In this document: piece by piece, positions 31,373-39,630 of the stretch | Numbering within the stretch: the first letter of the stretch is position 1 | How the letters are laid out: each line of letters starts with the position of its first letter | Assembly: GCA_946480295.1 (NCBI GenBank) | Contig: CAMLIT010000026.1 | Span: 1-40,886, forward strand | Length of the DNA: 40,886 nt | DNA from: an uncultured Gemmatimonadota bacterium | Lineage (GTDB): Bacteria; Gemmatimonadota; Gemmatimonadetes; Gemmatimonadales; Gemmatimonadaceae | Direction of reading: 5' to 3' | Notes under the pieces: model-generated | Told to the model about the DNA's origin: nothing | What the model saw: only the letters and a program-made list of their open reading frames with translations | The model's database searches: none | Program-made: the position numbers and the translations under genes

Positions 31373-32167
31373 CTACTTGCCGGAGGTGCCAGCCTTTTCC
31401 GCGACCGCGTCGCGCCCCGCGACGGGCACGCCGTTCATCGGTCCGGCTCCCAGCGCCTTCGGCTCGAGCCCCTGTCCGGACGCGGGCACCGCGACCGGCT
31501 CCGGCGCGCGCTGCGGCACCCCGCCGGCGCTCCTGCCGTCGGCCAGCGTCTTCGTCAGGAAGCGCTGTCCCTCCGAGATGCGCTCGATCTCGATCGCGAT
31601 CGTGTCCACCGCCTGCTCCAGCCGGTCCATGCGCTGGAGATGCTCGTTCCAACCCGCGGGCAGGGTGGGCGCGGCGGTGCGTCGGACCGAGCGCCAGACG
31701 AAGCCGACCGCCAGCGGCGCCAGCACGAAGAGGATGAAGACGATGAAGATCGGGGTCGGGTCCATGCGTGGCCTCGGGAAATTCGAGATCGGAACCGGAA
31801 AATGGCTCGTCTCCTGATTCAGCACGCCTGGCGCGGCGTTGGCGATGAGCTGGCCGTTCTGATCGATCGCCTTCTCCAGGGAGAGGATCCGGTCGTCGAG
31901 GAAGGTGACCTGCTTCTGGAGTCCCTGCGCGTCGGGATCGCCGCGGTCGATCCGCCGGGCGAGCATGTCGCGGCGGCTGCGCGCGGAGCTCAACTGGCGC
32001 GAGAGCTCGCTGGCCCGCACTCGCAGCGCGATCAGCTCCTGGACGGTCTGCGGCGCGCCGGGAATGCTGACGAGCGGCGCGTTCCCGCCGCCCACGACCA
32101 CCGGCGCGGGCGACGGAGCCGGCGGAGGCGTCGGGGTCTGCTGTGGAACGGGAGGGGGCGTCGGCAT
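31373..32167 (-). CDS. Coiled-coil, single-TM membrane protein of unknown function
   Basis: A 264-residue protein: Pro/Thr-rich N-terminus (~25 residues), a coiled coil at ~38-110 (VQELIALRVRASELSRQLSS; VTFLDDRILSLEKAI), a linker, one membrane helix at ~137-158 (PIFIVFILFVLAPLAVGFVW), a second short coiled coil (MDRLEQAVDTIAIEIERISEGQR) and a Pro/Ala/Gly tail. The linker QETSHFPVPISNFPRPR comes from heptad array E. Alternatively the part from MDPTPIF (with GAGG about 9 nt before it) is a separate gene joined to the upstream one by the array. I recall such coiled-coil/TM proteins in Gemmatimonadota but know of no function. Confidence 0.7.
   Translation of the reverse strand: MPTPPPVPQQTPTPPPAPSPAPVVVGGGNAPLVSIPGAPQTVQELIALRVRASELSRQLSSARSRRDMLARRIDRGDPDAQGLQKQVTFLDDRILSLEKAIDQNGQLIANAAPGVLNQETSHFPVPISNFPRPRMDPTPIFIVFILFVLAPLAVGFVWRSVRRTAAPTLPAGWNEHLQRMDRLEQAVDTIAIEIERISEGQRFLTKTLADGRSAGGVPQRAPEPVAVPASGQGLEPKALGAGPMNGVPVAGRDAVAEKAGTSGK
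31776..31805. repeat. Heptad-word array E inside the coiled-coil protein gene
   Basis: On the + strand the words are of the CGGAAAT type in 7-bp phase (GGAACCG and GAAAATG among them), much more AT-rich than the surroundings. It is translated in frame as a foreign-looking linker rich in Phe, Ser and Pro. No inverted partner. Confidence 0.6.
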
Positions 32168-32194
32168 GAGCTCTCTACGGGGGAGGGGGCGCGG

Positions 32195-32200
32195 ATGTTA
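32195..32200 (-). promoter_or_regulatory. Candidate -10 box (TAACAT)
   Basis: Read leftward, TAACAT lies 27 nt before ATG 32167 and is preceded by TG. It would give a leader of about 20 nt. Confidence 0.35.
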
Positions 32201-32222
32201 CAGCCGCGGTGCCGGACGCGCG

Positions 32223-32255
32223 CGGGGGCGGGCATCCTGACGACGCACGCCCCCG
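32223..32255 (-). terminator. Possible terminator hairpin after the G8 gene
   Basis: CGGGGGCG (32223-32230) and CGCCCCCG (32248-32255) form an 8-bp GC stem with a 17-nt loop, about 35 nt beyond the stop of the G8 gene. No U-run follows. Confidence 0.35.
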
Positions 32256-32289
32256 ACACGCTACCGGCACCGACCTGGCGGGTCCGCCG

Positions 32290-34665
32290 TCAGGGCTGCA
32301 GGAAGCGCTGCACCACCGGGTCCTTCACGGGCCCGACGACGCGAACGTACACCTTCCGCGCCGTGGTGTCGGTGTATACGGCCGACGCCGCGCTCGCCTT
32401 CAGCTCCGCCAGCGAGTTGACCAGCGACAGGGTGTCCGCCGACGTCACGCCGCGCGCAACGACGTGCGCCGTCGCCGACTGCCACGGTCCGACCAGGGTG
32501 ACGGAGTTGGACCCGGTGAGGCCGTCGACGTGGAGGGAGTACGTCGTCGTCAGGTTCGGCGGCGCGAACTCGTACATGTGATTCGCCGGCAGCGTGAACG
32601 ACATGTTCGGCCCGTTCGTGCCGCTCCACGTGTGAAGCGTCGCGCCGTCCTTCGAAAGGACGGTGCCCGTGAGGTCGTATGCCCCGCCGATGCCGACTGC
32701 CATGTAGGGCGCCTGGCACACCGACGCGTTCCACTCCGGCTGGGCCGTGCAGCTCGGATCGGACAGGAAGCTCAGCGCCGGGATGACCTGCGAGCCGGCC
32801 GTCCCCGTGAGCGTCCCGTCCACGTCACGCACGCTCGCGAAGCCGTAGTGATCGTCCGCCTGGGTGGGCAGGTACACGGCGCGGGCGTTGACGAGGCTCA
32901 CGTGGTCCGCGGCGAAGCGCGGGCTCACGCGGATCCAGAGGCGGTTGTCCTGGCCGCCGATCGCCGCGTCTTCCGACGTGTGCTGGAAGTTCACGAAGGT
33001 CACATGCGAGATCGTGACCGGTCCGTCGTAGAGCAGCACGCCCGACTGGCGGCCCCACTGGTCGTGCGGGTTCCCGGTCTGCCCGACGACGAGCGAGTTC
33101 AGGAGCTGGCCCTCGACGTCGAGGCTCGCGCCGCCCATCATGACGCCGATCGAGTTGTCCGCGAGCACGCTCGAGTCGATCCGCTGGTGATCGCCGCGCA
33201 CCCAGAAGGCGCGCCGGTTCTCATAGGCGGTGTAGTGCGAGACGACCGACATCACCGGCGTGCCGCGCGGCGTCGCGTCGGAGCGCGGGAAGTACCCCGG
33301 GTCGAAGCCCGGCGCCCCCTCACGATGGTCCTCCTCCATGTGGATGCCGTCGTTCGACGAATGGGCGACGTTGCCGTCGAAGCGCCGGATCGGCGTGAAC
33401 GCCGGCCAGACCTTGTCGGTGGCGGAAGGACCGGTCGGGTGCATCGGCGGCGTGAACCAGAAGCCGATGCTCGCGCCGGCGGCGACGTTCCCCTCGAAGG
33501 TGTTGTCGGGGTTCGTGATCCAGAAGCTCGCCGGCGTGTCGTCGCTCGGCAGCAGGCTCCCCGGCCGCGCGTACATCGCGAGGTTGTCCTTCAGCGTGTT
33601 GCCCGTCTCGATGCCGTCCTCGATGAAGTAGCCATGGCCGGCGTGGTCGTAGCAGACGTTGTCCTCCACGAGCGCGTCGTTCGTCCCGTGGATCGTCGTG
33701 CACCGGTTGAAGGTGTGCCAGACGCTCGAATTCCGGATGTACTGCCCGGGCACCGAGCCGGCGAGGTGCCAGTGGAAGGGGTAGCGGCCCATCTGGCCGC
33801 GCTGGCCCATGCGATAGAGCTCGATCCCCTCCACGTGCGCACTGCCGCCGTAGAGGATCATCAGGTGCCCGCCGTGACCGTTCGTCTCGGAGAGCGAGTC
33901 GCCCTGAATGAGGATGTCGTGGCTGAGCAGTCCGACCTCCGCGCGCTCGTCCACCGAGACGCCACCGACCTGCTGGATCGTCCCCGTGTGGGAGTACTGG
34001 AGCGGCTGCGTGAGGGTGACCGAGTTCGTGGCGCCCGACTGCACGGTCGCGAGGTCGGTCTCGTGGTAGTCGAAGCCGCTCGGCGCGACGACGATCCGAT
34101 CGCCGGCGTGCCAGTCGACCGGCTCGGCGAGCTGGAGCTGCTGAGCGCCAGCCTGCGCGTCGGCGGCCAGGTGCGTCCACATCACGCGCTGGCGGCCGTG
34201 GAGCTCGAGCTGTCCGCCCCCGTGCACGACGATGCCCTTGGTGTCCGACGCCTGGTCGCCCGGGCGCTCGAGCAGGGTGATGGTGAGGCGGCCGGTGTAC
34301 GGCTGGTCGGCGGTCCCGGCGTCGAGCTCCCCGTAGACGTCCACGCGCGCCGCGTTGAGCGCGACGGTGCCGGTATCGGCGACGAGCCGACCGTTGATCG
34401 TGACGCTGCCGAGCGCCGGGGTCGCGACGTCGAGCAGGATCGTCGTGGAATCCGGGATGGTGACGTCCTGGCCGGCGGTGGGGACGGTGTGGGTCGGCCA
34501 GCTGTTCCTGTCCGACCAGCGCAGCACGGAGCCGCTGGCCTGCTGGCCATTGGCGACGAGGGCGGGAACGGCGGCAGGCTGGTCGGCCGAGCAAGCGACG
34601 ATCATGCCTGCAAGCAAAGCAGCGGCCACACCGGAGGCGGGCCGGGAAAGACTACGGATTGTCAT
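32290..34665 (-). CDS. G8-domain, beta-helix lipoprotein (CEMIP/TMEM2-like)
   Basis: A 791-residue lipoprotein (Cys25 in MIVAC). Residues ~48-160 are a G8 domain (WSDRNSWPTHTVPTAGQDVTI, LGSVTINGRLVADTG, GELDAGTADQPYTGRLTITL). Then VDWHAGDRIVVAPSGFDYHETD and a right-handed beta-helix. The segment GRYPFHWHLAG, YIRNSSVWHTFNRCTTIHGTND, HAGHGYFIEDGIETGNTL follows, quoted in pieces, residue by residue, the core of human CEMIP and CEMIP2 (TMEM2), proteins involved in hyaluronan breakdown. The His-rich, acidic pocket is kept, so a polysaccharide-degrading or -binding role at the cell surface is likely; the substrate is unknown. First of a leftward row of four genes. Confidence 0.85.
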   Translation of the reverse strand: MTIRSLSRPASGVAAALLAGMIVACSADQPAAVPALVANGQQASGSVLRWSDRNSWPTHTVPTAGQDVTIPDSTTILLDVATPALGSVTINGRLVADTGTVALNAARVDVYGELDAGTADQPYTGRLTITLLERPGDQASDTKGIVVHGGGQLELHGRQRVMWTHLAADAQAGAQQLQLAEPVDWHAGDRIVVAPSGFDYHETDLATVQSGATNSVTLTQPLQYSHTGTIQQVGGVSVDERAEVGLLSHDILIQGDSLSETNGHGGHLMILYGGSAHVEGIELYRMGQRGQMGRYPFHWHLAGSVPGQYIRNSSVWHTFNRCTTIHGTNDALVEDNVCYDHAGHGYFIEDGIETGNTLKDNLAMYARPGSLLPSDDTPASFWITNPDNTFEGNVAAGASIGFWFTPPMHPTGPSATDKVWPAFTPIRRFDGNVAHSSNDGIHMEEDHREGAPGFDPGYFPRSDATPRGTPVMSVVSHYTAYENRRAFWVRGDHQRIDSSVLADNSIGVMMGGASLDVEGQLLNSLVVGQTGNPHDQWGRQSGVLLYDGPVTISHVTFVNFQHTSEDAAIGGQDNRLWIRVSPRFAADHVSLVNARAVYLPTQADDHYGFASVRDVDGTLTGTAGSQVIPALSFLSDPSCTAQPEWNASVCQAPYMAVGIGGAYDLTGTVLSKDGATLHTWSGTNGPNMSFTLPANHMYEFAPPNLTTTYSLHVDGLTGSNSVTLVGPWQSATAHVVARGVTSADTLSLVNSLAELKASAASAVYTDTTARKVYVRVVGPVKDPVVQRFLQP

Positions 34666-35090
34666 CTTGGGGTGGCGCGGAGGCGCCGAGGTGGGGGGCT
34701 ACGGGTGCTGCGGCGTTGCAGCGGGGCGGGGCGTTACAGCGTTCCGGCAGGGGACTGCCGGCGACCCGAGGGCCGCCCCAGGAGGACCGGGGCGGCGTGC
34801 AGGCCGTTCGTACAGGAGAGCGGCCGAACTGTGGATGACGTCGTGGGTTGGCGCCGTGGGCGCCGAGGTGGGAGCGGACTGAGCACGGCACCGCGCTCCA
34901 GTCCGTCTCCACGACGAGCGGACCCGGCAGCGGGCAACAGCCGAGTCTCCTTTTGCTCTACTGGCTTCGACGGGGGCGGCTGACAGGTAAAGCCCGGTTC
35001 TCGCACCCTCGCCCTCCACGGCTGCCGTCGGCCCGGATACATTCGGGCGTTGCCGCCCCCGTCCCCATTCCCTCCCTTGGAGATCCGCGG
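34666..35090. other. Divergent intergenic region (425 nt)
   Basis: No gene is evident. It separates the G8 gene (leftward) from the BNR gene (rightward). GCGCCGAGGTGGG occurs twice (near 34682 and 34860). A small hairpin-prone stretch lies around 34743-34800 (GGCAGGGGACTGCC). The only promoter candidate I see is TACATT at 35038-35043. Confidence 0.6.
35038..35043 (+). promoter_or_regulatory. Candidate -10 box (TACATT)
   Basis: TACATT fits TANNNT and would give a leader of about 40 nt to ATG 35091, which has its own GGAG ribosome-binding site 8 nt upstream. No clear -35. Confidence 0.4.
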
Positions 35091-38000
35091 ATGCCTCGGC
35101 GTCGCTTCGGCCCCCCGCCATCCCTCGGCGCCGCGCTCTGCGCCGGTGTCCTGCTCGCCTCGACCCACGCGGCGGCCGCGCAGAGCGTGGCGCCGGACCT
35201 CTCCCGCTTCGCCCCGCTGACGTATCGGATGGTCGGCCCCAACCGCGGCGGGCGCAGCACCACCGTGACCGGCGTCCCCGACCAGCCGCTGACGTTCTAC
35301 ATGGGAGTGGCGTCCGGCGGCGTCTGGAAGACCACCGACGCCGGCCAGACCTGGTTCCCGATCACCGACGGCAAGGTCCCGGTCGGGTCCACCGGGTCGA
35401 TCGCCGTCGCCGCGTCCAATCCCGGCGTGGTCTACCTGGGCACCGGGTCGGACGACATCCGCAGCAACGTCTCGACCGGACGCGGCGTGTACCGCTCCGA
35501 TGATGCCGGCGCGACCTGGCGCTTCGTCGGCCTGCGCGACGCGGGGCAGATCGGCGCGGTGCGGATCGATCCGCGCGACCCGGACATCGCGTACGTCGCC
35601 GCGATCGGGAACGCCTTCGCGCCGAACGAGGAGCGCGGGGTGTTCGTCACGCGCGACGGCGGGAAGAGCTGGCGCAGGACGCTCTACGTCTCGGACAGCA
35701 TCGGCGCGGCGGATCTCGAGCTGCAGCCGGGCAACCCGAACGTCGTGTACGCGTGGATGTGGCGCGGCGAGCGGAAGCCGTGGACGATCATCAGCGGCGC
35801 CCCGGCGTCGAGCGGGGAGGGGCTCTACAAGAGCGTGGACGGCGGCGAGCACTGGTCGAAGGTCACCGCCGGGCTGCCCGATCAGCTCATCGGGAAGGCG
35901 AACATCGCCGTGACGGCGGCGAAGCCGGACCGCGTCTACCTGCTCGTCGAGGCGAAGCCCGGCGGTGGGCTGTACCGCTCCGACGACGCCGGCGAGCACT
36001 GGACGCTGATGACGAGCTACGCTCCCCTCATCACGCGCCCCTTCTACTACGTCACGCTCTGCGCCGACCCGACGAACGCCGACGTCGTCTACGCCGGCGC
36101 CGAAGGGTTCTTCAAGTCCGCCGACGGCGGCCGGAGCTTCCATCCGTTCGCGGTGCCGCACGGCGACAACCACGACATGTGGATCAACCCGCGCGCGGGC
36201 GACGTGATGATCGAGGCGAACGATGGCGGCGCGAACGTCTCGCTCAACGGGGGGCGCACCTGGTCGACGCAGTACAACCAGCCGACGGCCGAGCTGTACC
36301 AGGTCTACGTGGACGACCAGTTCCCCTATCGACTGTACGGCGCGCAGCAGGACAACACGACCGTGATCGTGCCGAGCCTCCCGTTAGGCACCGGCATGGC
36401 GGAGGAGTGGCGCGTCGGGCCGGGGTGCGAGACCGGGCCGATCATCCCCGACCGCATCAACCCCGACACGGTCTATGGCGCCTGCAAGGGGCAGTTCGGG
36501 GTGATGAACCTGAAGACCGGGCAGGAGAAGAGCTACTGGATCGGCGCGCAATCGCTCTACGGCAACGTCGGCGCGGACCTCATCTACCGCTTCCAGCGCA
36601 CGGCGCCGATGGAGGTCTCGCCGCACGAGCCGCACACGGTCTACTACGGCTCGCAGTACGTGCACCGCACGCGCGACGAGGGCGTGACGTGGGACCGCAT
36701 CAGCCCCGACCTCACCGCGCACCTGCCGCGGTACCAGCACGTCATCTCGGGCGAGCCGATCACGCGCGACATGACCGGCGAGGAGGTCTACAGCACGCTC
36801 TACGCGATCCGCGAGGCGCCGACGGAGCGGGGCGTCATCTGGACGGGCGCCAACGACGGGCCCTTCTACGTCACGCGCGACGGCGGGAGGTCGTGGACGA
36901 ACGTCACGCCGAAGGACCTGCCGCCCGGCGGGCGCGTGCAGAACATCGAGCCCTCGCCGCACCGCAAGGGCTCCGCCTACTACGCCGTCTATCGCTACCT
37001 GCTCGGCGACTTCCATCCGTACATCTACCGCACGAACGACTACGGGCGGAGCTGGACGCTGCTCACCGACGGCACGAACGGCATCCCCGCCGACGATCCC
37101 ACGCGCGTCGTGCGCGAGGATCCGGATCGCGAGGGGCTCCTCTACGCCGGCACCGAGCTCGGGATGTACGTCTCGTTCGACGATGGCGCGCACTGGGAGC
37201 CGTTTCAGCAGAACCTGCCCGTCACGCCGATCACCGACATCAAGGTGCACGAGCGGGACCTCGTCGTCGCGACGCAGGGGCGCTCCTTCTGGATCATGGA
37301 CGACCTCGCGCCGCTCGAGGAGCGGGTGCCGCTGACGGCGTCGGGGACGCCGCGGCTCCTGAAGCCGCGCGACGCGTGGCGCACGCACTACCAGGCCGGC
37401 GGCGGCTTCGGCCGCGGCGCCGGGCCGGCGGCGCCGCAGTATCCGCCGGTCGGCGCCATCATCGACTACTGGCTGCCCGCCGACAGCGCGGCGCGCGTGG
37501 CGCTCGACATCCTCGACGCGCGCGGGAAGGTCGTGCGCACCCTCACGAGCGATGCGCCGGCGGGCGCGCGCGCGGCGGCCGACGGCGCGGGTGCGGGGGA
37601 AGGGGAGGAGGGGCCGCGGCGTCGCAGAGCCCCGCGGCTCACCACCGCGGCGGGGCTCAATCGCGTGACCTGGGACCTGACCTATCCCGGCCCCTGGCAG
37701 GCGTCGACGCAGTCGGCCGGCGGGAACGGACCGATGGTCGTGCCGGGCCGCTACACCGTGCGCCTCACGGCGAACGGGACCACGGCGACGCAGCCGCTCG
37801 TGGTGCGCGAGGACCCGCGGGTGCTCGCCGATGGCGTGACGCTCGCGGACCTGCGCGGCCAGCTCGCCCACGACCTGCGCGTGCGGGACGCGGTGAGCGA
37901 GGTGAACCGGGACGTCTGGCGGCTGGAGCGGGCGATCGCGCGCCTCCAGGGTTCGGCGGGCGCGGCGGCGGACACGCTCCGACAGCTGCGTGCGCTCGAG

Positions 38001-38186
38001 GTCCGGCTCGTCACGCCGCCTGTACGGTACAGCACGCCGGCCCTCCAGGCTCAGCTCCAGTATCTGTACTCGATGACGACGGGGGCCGATCAGAAGATCG
38101 GGCGCGACGCCGTGCAGCGGTACGAGACGCTGAAGCCCGAGCTCGACGCGGCGCACGCCGACCTCGTCCGGCTGCTCGGGCCGTGA
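35091..38186 (+). CDS. BNR/VPS10-type beta-propeller protein, secreted
   Basis: A 1031-residue exported protein (signal to about AAAQS). Residues ~40-700 hold repeated BNR/Asp-box units (VWKTTDAGQTW, VYRSDDAGATW, VFVTRDGGKSW, LYKSVDGGEHW, LYRSDDAGEHW, FFKSADGGRSF, VHRTRDEGVTW, FYVTRDGGRSW, IYRTNDYGRSW), making two sortilin/Vps10-like propellers. The rest is an FlgD-like Ig domain (LDILDARGKVVRTLTS), RYTVRLTANG and a C-terminal helical part (LRGQLAHDLRVRDAVSEV). Such proteins are often labelled glycosyl hydrolase without proof; they are abundant in Gemmatimonadota and Acidobacteria. An acidic/basic low-complexity insert (AGEGEEGPRRRRAP) sits near residue 845. Stands alone with a strong terminator behind it. 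Confidence 0.9.
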   Translation: MPRRRFGPPPSLGAALCAGVLLASTHAAAAQSVAPDLSRFAPLTYRMVGPNRGGRSTTVTGVPDQPLTFYMGVASGGVWKTTDAGQTWFPITDGKVPVGSTGSIAVAASNPGVVYLGTGSDDIRSNVSTGRGVYRSDDAGATWRFVGLRDAGQIGAVRIDPRDPDIAYVAAIGNAFAPNEERGVFVTRDGGKSWRRTLYVSDSIGAADLELQPGNPNVVYAWMWRGERKPWTIISGAPASSGEGLYKSVDGGEHWSKVTAGLPDQLIGKANIAVTAAKPDRVYLLVEAKPGGGLYRSDDAGEHWTLMTSYAPLITRPFYYVTLCADPTNADVVYAGAEGFFKSADGGRSFHPFAVPHGDNHDMWINPRAGDVMIEANDGGANVSLNGGRTWSTQYNQPTAELYQVYVDDQFPYRLYGAQQDNTTVIVPSLPLGTGMAEEWRVGPGCETGPIIPDRINPDTVYGACKGQFGVMNLKTGQEKSYWIGAQSLYGNVGADLIYRFQRTAPMEVSPHEPHTVYYGSQYVHRTRDEGVTWDRISPDLTAHLPRYQHVISGEPITRDMTGEEVYSTLYAIREAPTERGVIWTGANDGPFYVTRDGGRSWTNVTPKDLPPGGRVQNIEPSPHRKGSAYYAVYRYLLGDFHPYIYRTNDYGRSWTLLTDGTNGIPADDPTRVVREDPDREGLLYAGTELGMYVSFDDGAHWEPFQQNLPVTPITDIKVHERDLVVATQGRSFWIMDDLAPLEERVPLTASGTPRLLKPRDAWRTHYQAGGGFGRGAGPAAPQYPPVGAIIDYWLPADSAARVALDILDARGKVVRTLTSDAPAGARAAADGAGAGEGEEGPRRRRAPRLTTAAGLNRVTWDLTYPGPWQASTQSAGGNGPMVVPGRYTVRLTANGTTATQPLVVREDPRVLADGVTLADLRGQLAHDLRVRDAVSEVNRDVWRLERAIARLQGSAGAAADTLRQLRALEVRLVTPPVRYSTPALQAQLQYLYSMTTGADQKIGRDAVQRYETLKPELDAAHADLVRLLGP

Positions 38187-38238
38187 TGTAAGTAGAAGAA
38201 CGATTTGTGATTGCGCGATTCACGCGATCGCGCCACAC

Positions 38239-38275
38239 ACACGGAGCCGCGCGGTGCGCGGCTCCGTGTTCTTTG
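38239..38275 (+). terminator. Intrinsic terminator after the BNR gene
   Basis: ACACGGAGCCGCG (38239-38251) and CGCGGCTCCGTGT (38257-38269) form a perfect 13-bp stem with a CGGTG loop, followed by TCTTT. It ends the BNR transcript and insulates the sugar operon. Confidence 0.85.
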
Positions 38276-38511
38276 CGCGCCTGACGAGCGTGTGCAACTG
38301 CATGGAGCACGCGTACATCGCGCGGCGCGTTTCGTCGCCGGACGCGGCAAGACGGCGCGACACTTGCTGAGCGTGACCACCGCTGCGGAGAACGCTGCCG
38401 CAGGCATCGTCGGCCTCGCGCGAAGAGCGCGCGAGTTCGTCGTTGTTTCCACCGCTGACCGACACCCGCGTGCATTCGAGGGGGTCCCGTGTCCGTCACC
38501 GAGAGGGGTTC
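38276..38511 (+). other. Upstream region of the nucleotide-sugar operon
   Basis: Together with the terminator region this is a 325-nt gap without a gene. It should hold the operon promoter, but I see no convincing -35/-10 pair; CGCGCGAAGAGCGCGCG near 38417 is a short palindrome that could be an operator or hairpin. The end carries the GAGAGG ribosome-binding site for 38512. Confidence 0.5.
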
Positions 38512-39630
38512 ATGCCGCGACAGGTTCTGATTACCGGAGGCGCAGGATTCATCGGGTCTCACCTGGCCGACGAGTTGTTGAAAGGCGGGTATCGGGTCCG
38601 CGCACTCGACAATCTCACCCCTCAGGTGCACGGCGAGGGCGAACGACGACCGGACTACCTCTCTCCGGAAGTGGAGCTCGTCGTCGGCGACGTGCGTGAT
38701 CCTGCCGCCGTGCGCCGCGCCCTCGACGGCGTGGACGCCGTCTACCACTTCGCGGCCGCCGTCGGCGTCGGCCAGAGCATGTACGAGGTGGTCAACTACA
38801 CCGAGACGAACAACGTCGGCACCGCCGTCCTCCTCGAGGCGCTCATCGAGAAGCCGGTCGAGCGCCTCGTCGTCGCGTCGAGCATGAGCATCTACGGCGA
38901 GGGACTCTACCGCGCGCCGGACGGCTCGCTCGTCGACGGCGTGGAGCGTCCCCGCGACCAGCTCGCGCGCGGCGAGTGGGAGGTGCGCGGCCCCGACGGC
39001 GAGGAGCTCGCGCCCGTCGCGACGCCCGAGAGCAAGCGCCCGACGCTCGCCTCCGTCTACGCACTCTCGAAATACGACCAGGAGCGCCTCTGCCTCATGA
39101 TCGGCGAGGCGTACAACATCCCGACCGTCGCGCTCCGGTTCTTCAACGTCTACGGCACCCGGCAGGCGCTGTCGAACCCGTACACCGGCGTGCTGGCGAT
39201 CTTCGCCTCGCGGCTGCTCAACGACAACGCGCCGATGGTCTTCGAGGACGGCTGGCAGCGGCGCGACTTCGTGCACGTCTCCGACGTGGCGCGCGCGGCG
39301 CGCCTCGCCCTCGAGACGGACGGCGCGGCCGGCAAGGTGTTCAACATCGGCAGCGGACAATCGTACACGATCCGCGAGATCGCGCAGCGCATCGCCTGCG
39401 TGCTCGGCAAGGACTACATCGAGCCCGAGATCACCGGCAAGTACCGCGTCGGCGACATCCGACACTGCTTCGCCGACATCTCGCGCGCGCGCGGCGTGCT
39501 CGATTACGAGCCGCGCGTGCAGCTGGAGGACGGCCTCACGGAGCTGGCCCAGTGGCTGGGCGGGCAGGTGGCCGAGGACAGGGTCGTGCAGGCGCGTGAG
39601 GAGCTCGCGGCCCGGGGGTTGACCGTATGA
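38512..39630 (+). CDS. SDR nucleotide-sugar epimerase, dTDP-L-rhamnose 4-epimerase-like
   Basis: A 372-residue extended SDR. Rossmann motif GGAGFIG at 9-15, NAD(P)-binding DNLTPQVHGEG and VGDVRDPAAV, catalytic Ser in SSMSIYGEG (residues 123-131) and Y183-ALS-K187. LDNLxPQVHG with the insertion between SIYGEG and YALSK (VDGVERPRDQLARGEWEV) is typical of the branch with dTDP-L-rhamnose 4-epimerases; GalE-type activity on another sugar is possible. ATG 38512 begins exactly at the Rossmann strand and follows GAGAGGGG; the in-frame GTG/ATG farther up adds 23 unlikely residues. Its stop overlaps the next start (ATGA), so translation is coupled. First gene of a polysaccharide or glycoconjugate operon. 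Confidence 0.88.
   Translation: MPRQVLITGGAGFIGSHLADELLKGGYRVRALDNLTPQVHGEGERRPDYLSPEVELVVGDVRDPAAVRRALDGVDAVYHFAAAVGVGQSMYEVVNYTETNNVGTAVLLEALIEKPVERLVVASSMSIYGEGLYRAPDGSLVDGVERPRDQLARGEWEVRGPDGEELAPVATPESKRPTLASVYALSKYDQERLCLMIGEAYNIPTVALRFFNVYGTRQALSNPYTGVLAIFASRLLNDNAPMVFEDGWQRRDFVHVSDVARAARLALETDGAAGKVFNIGSGQSYTIREIAQRIACVLGKDYIEPEITGKYRVGDIRHCFADISRARGVLDYEPRVQLEDGLTELAQWLGGQVAEDRVVQAREELAARGLTV

Noticed and set aside
38197..38225. CRP-like site TGTGA...TCAC upstream of the terminator after the BNR gene
   Set aside because: The half-sites are nine bases apart instead of six and lie before a terminator with no gene start close by.
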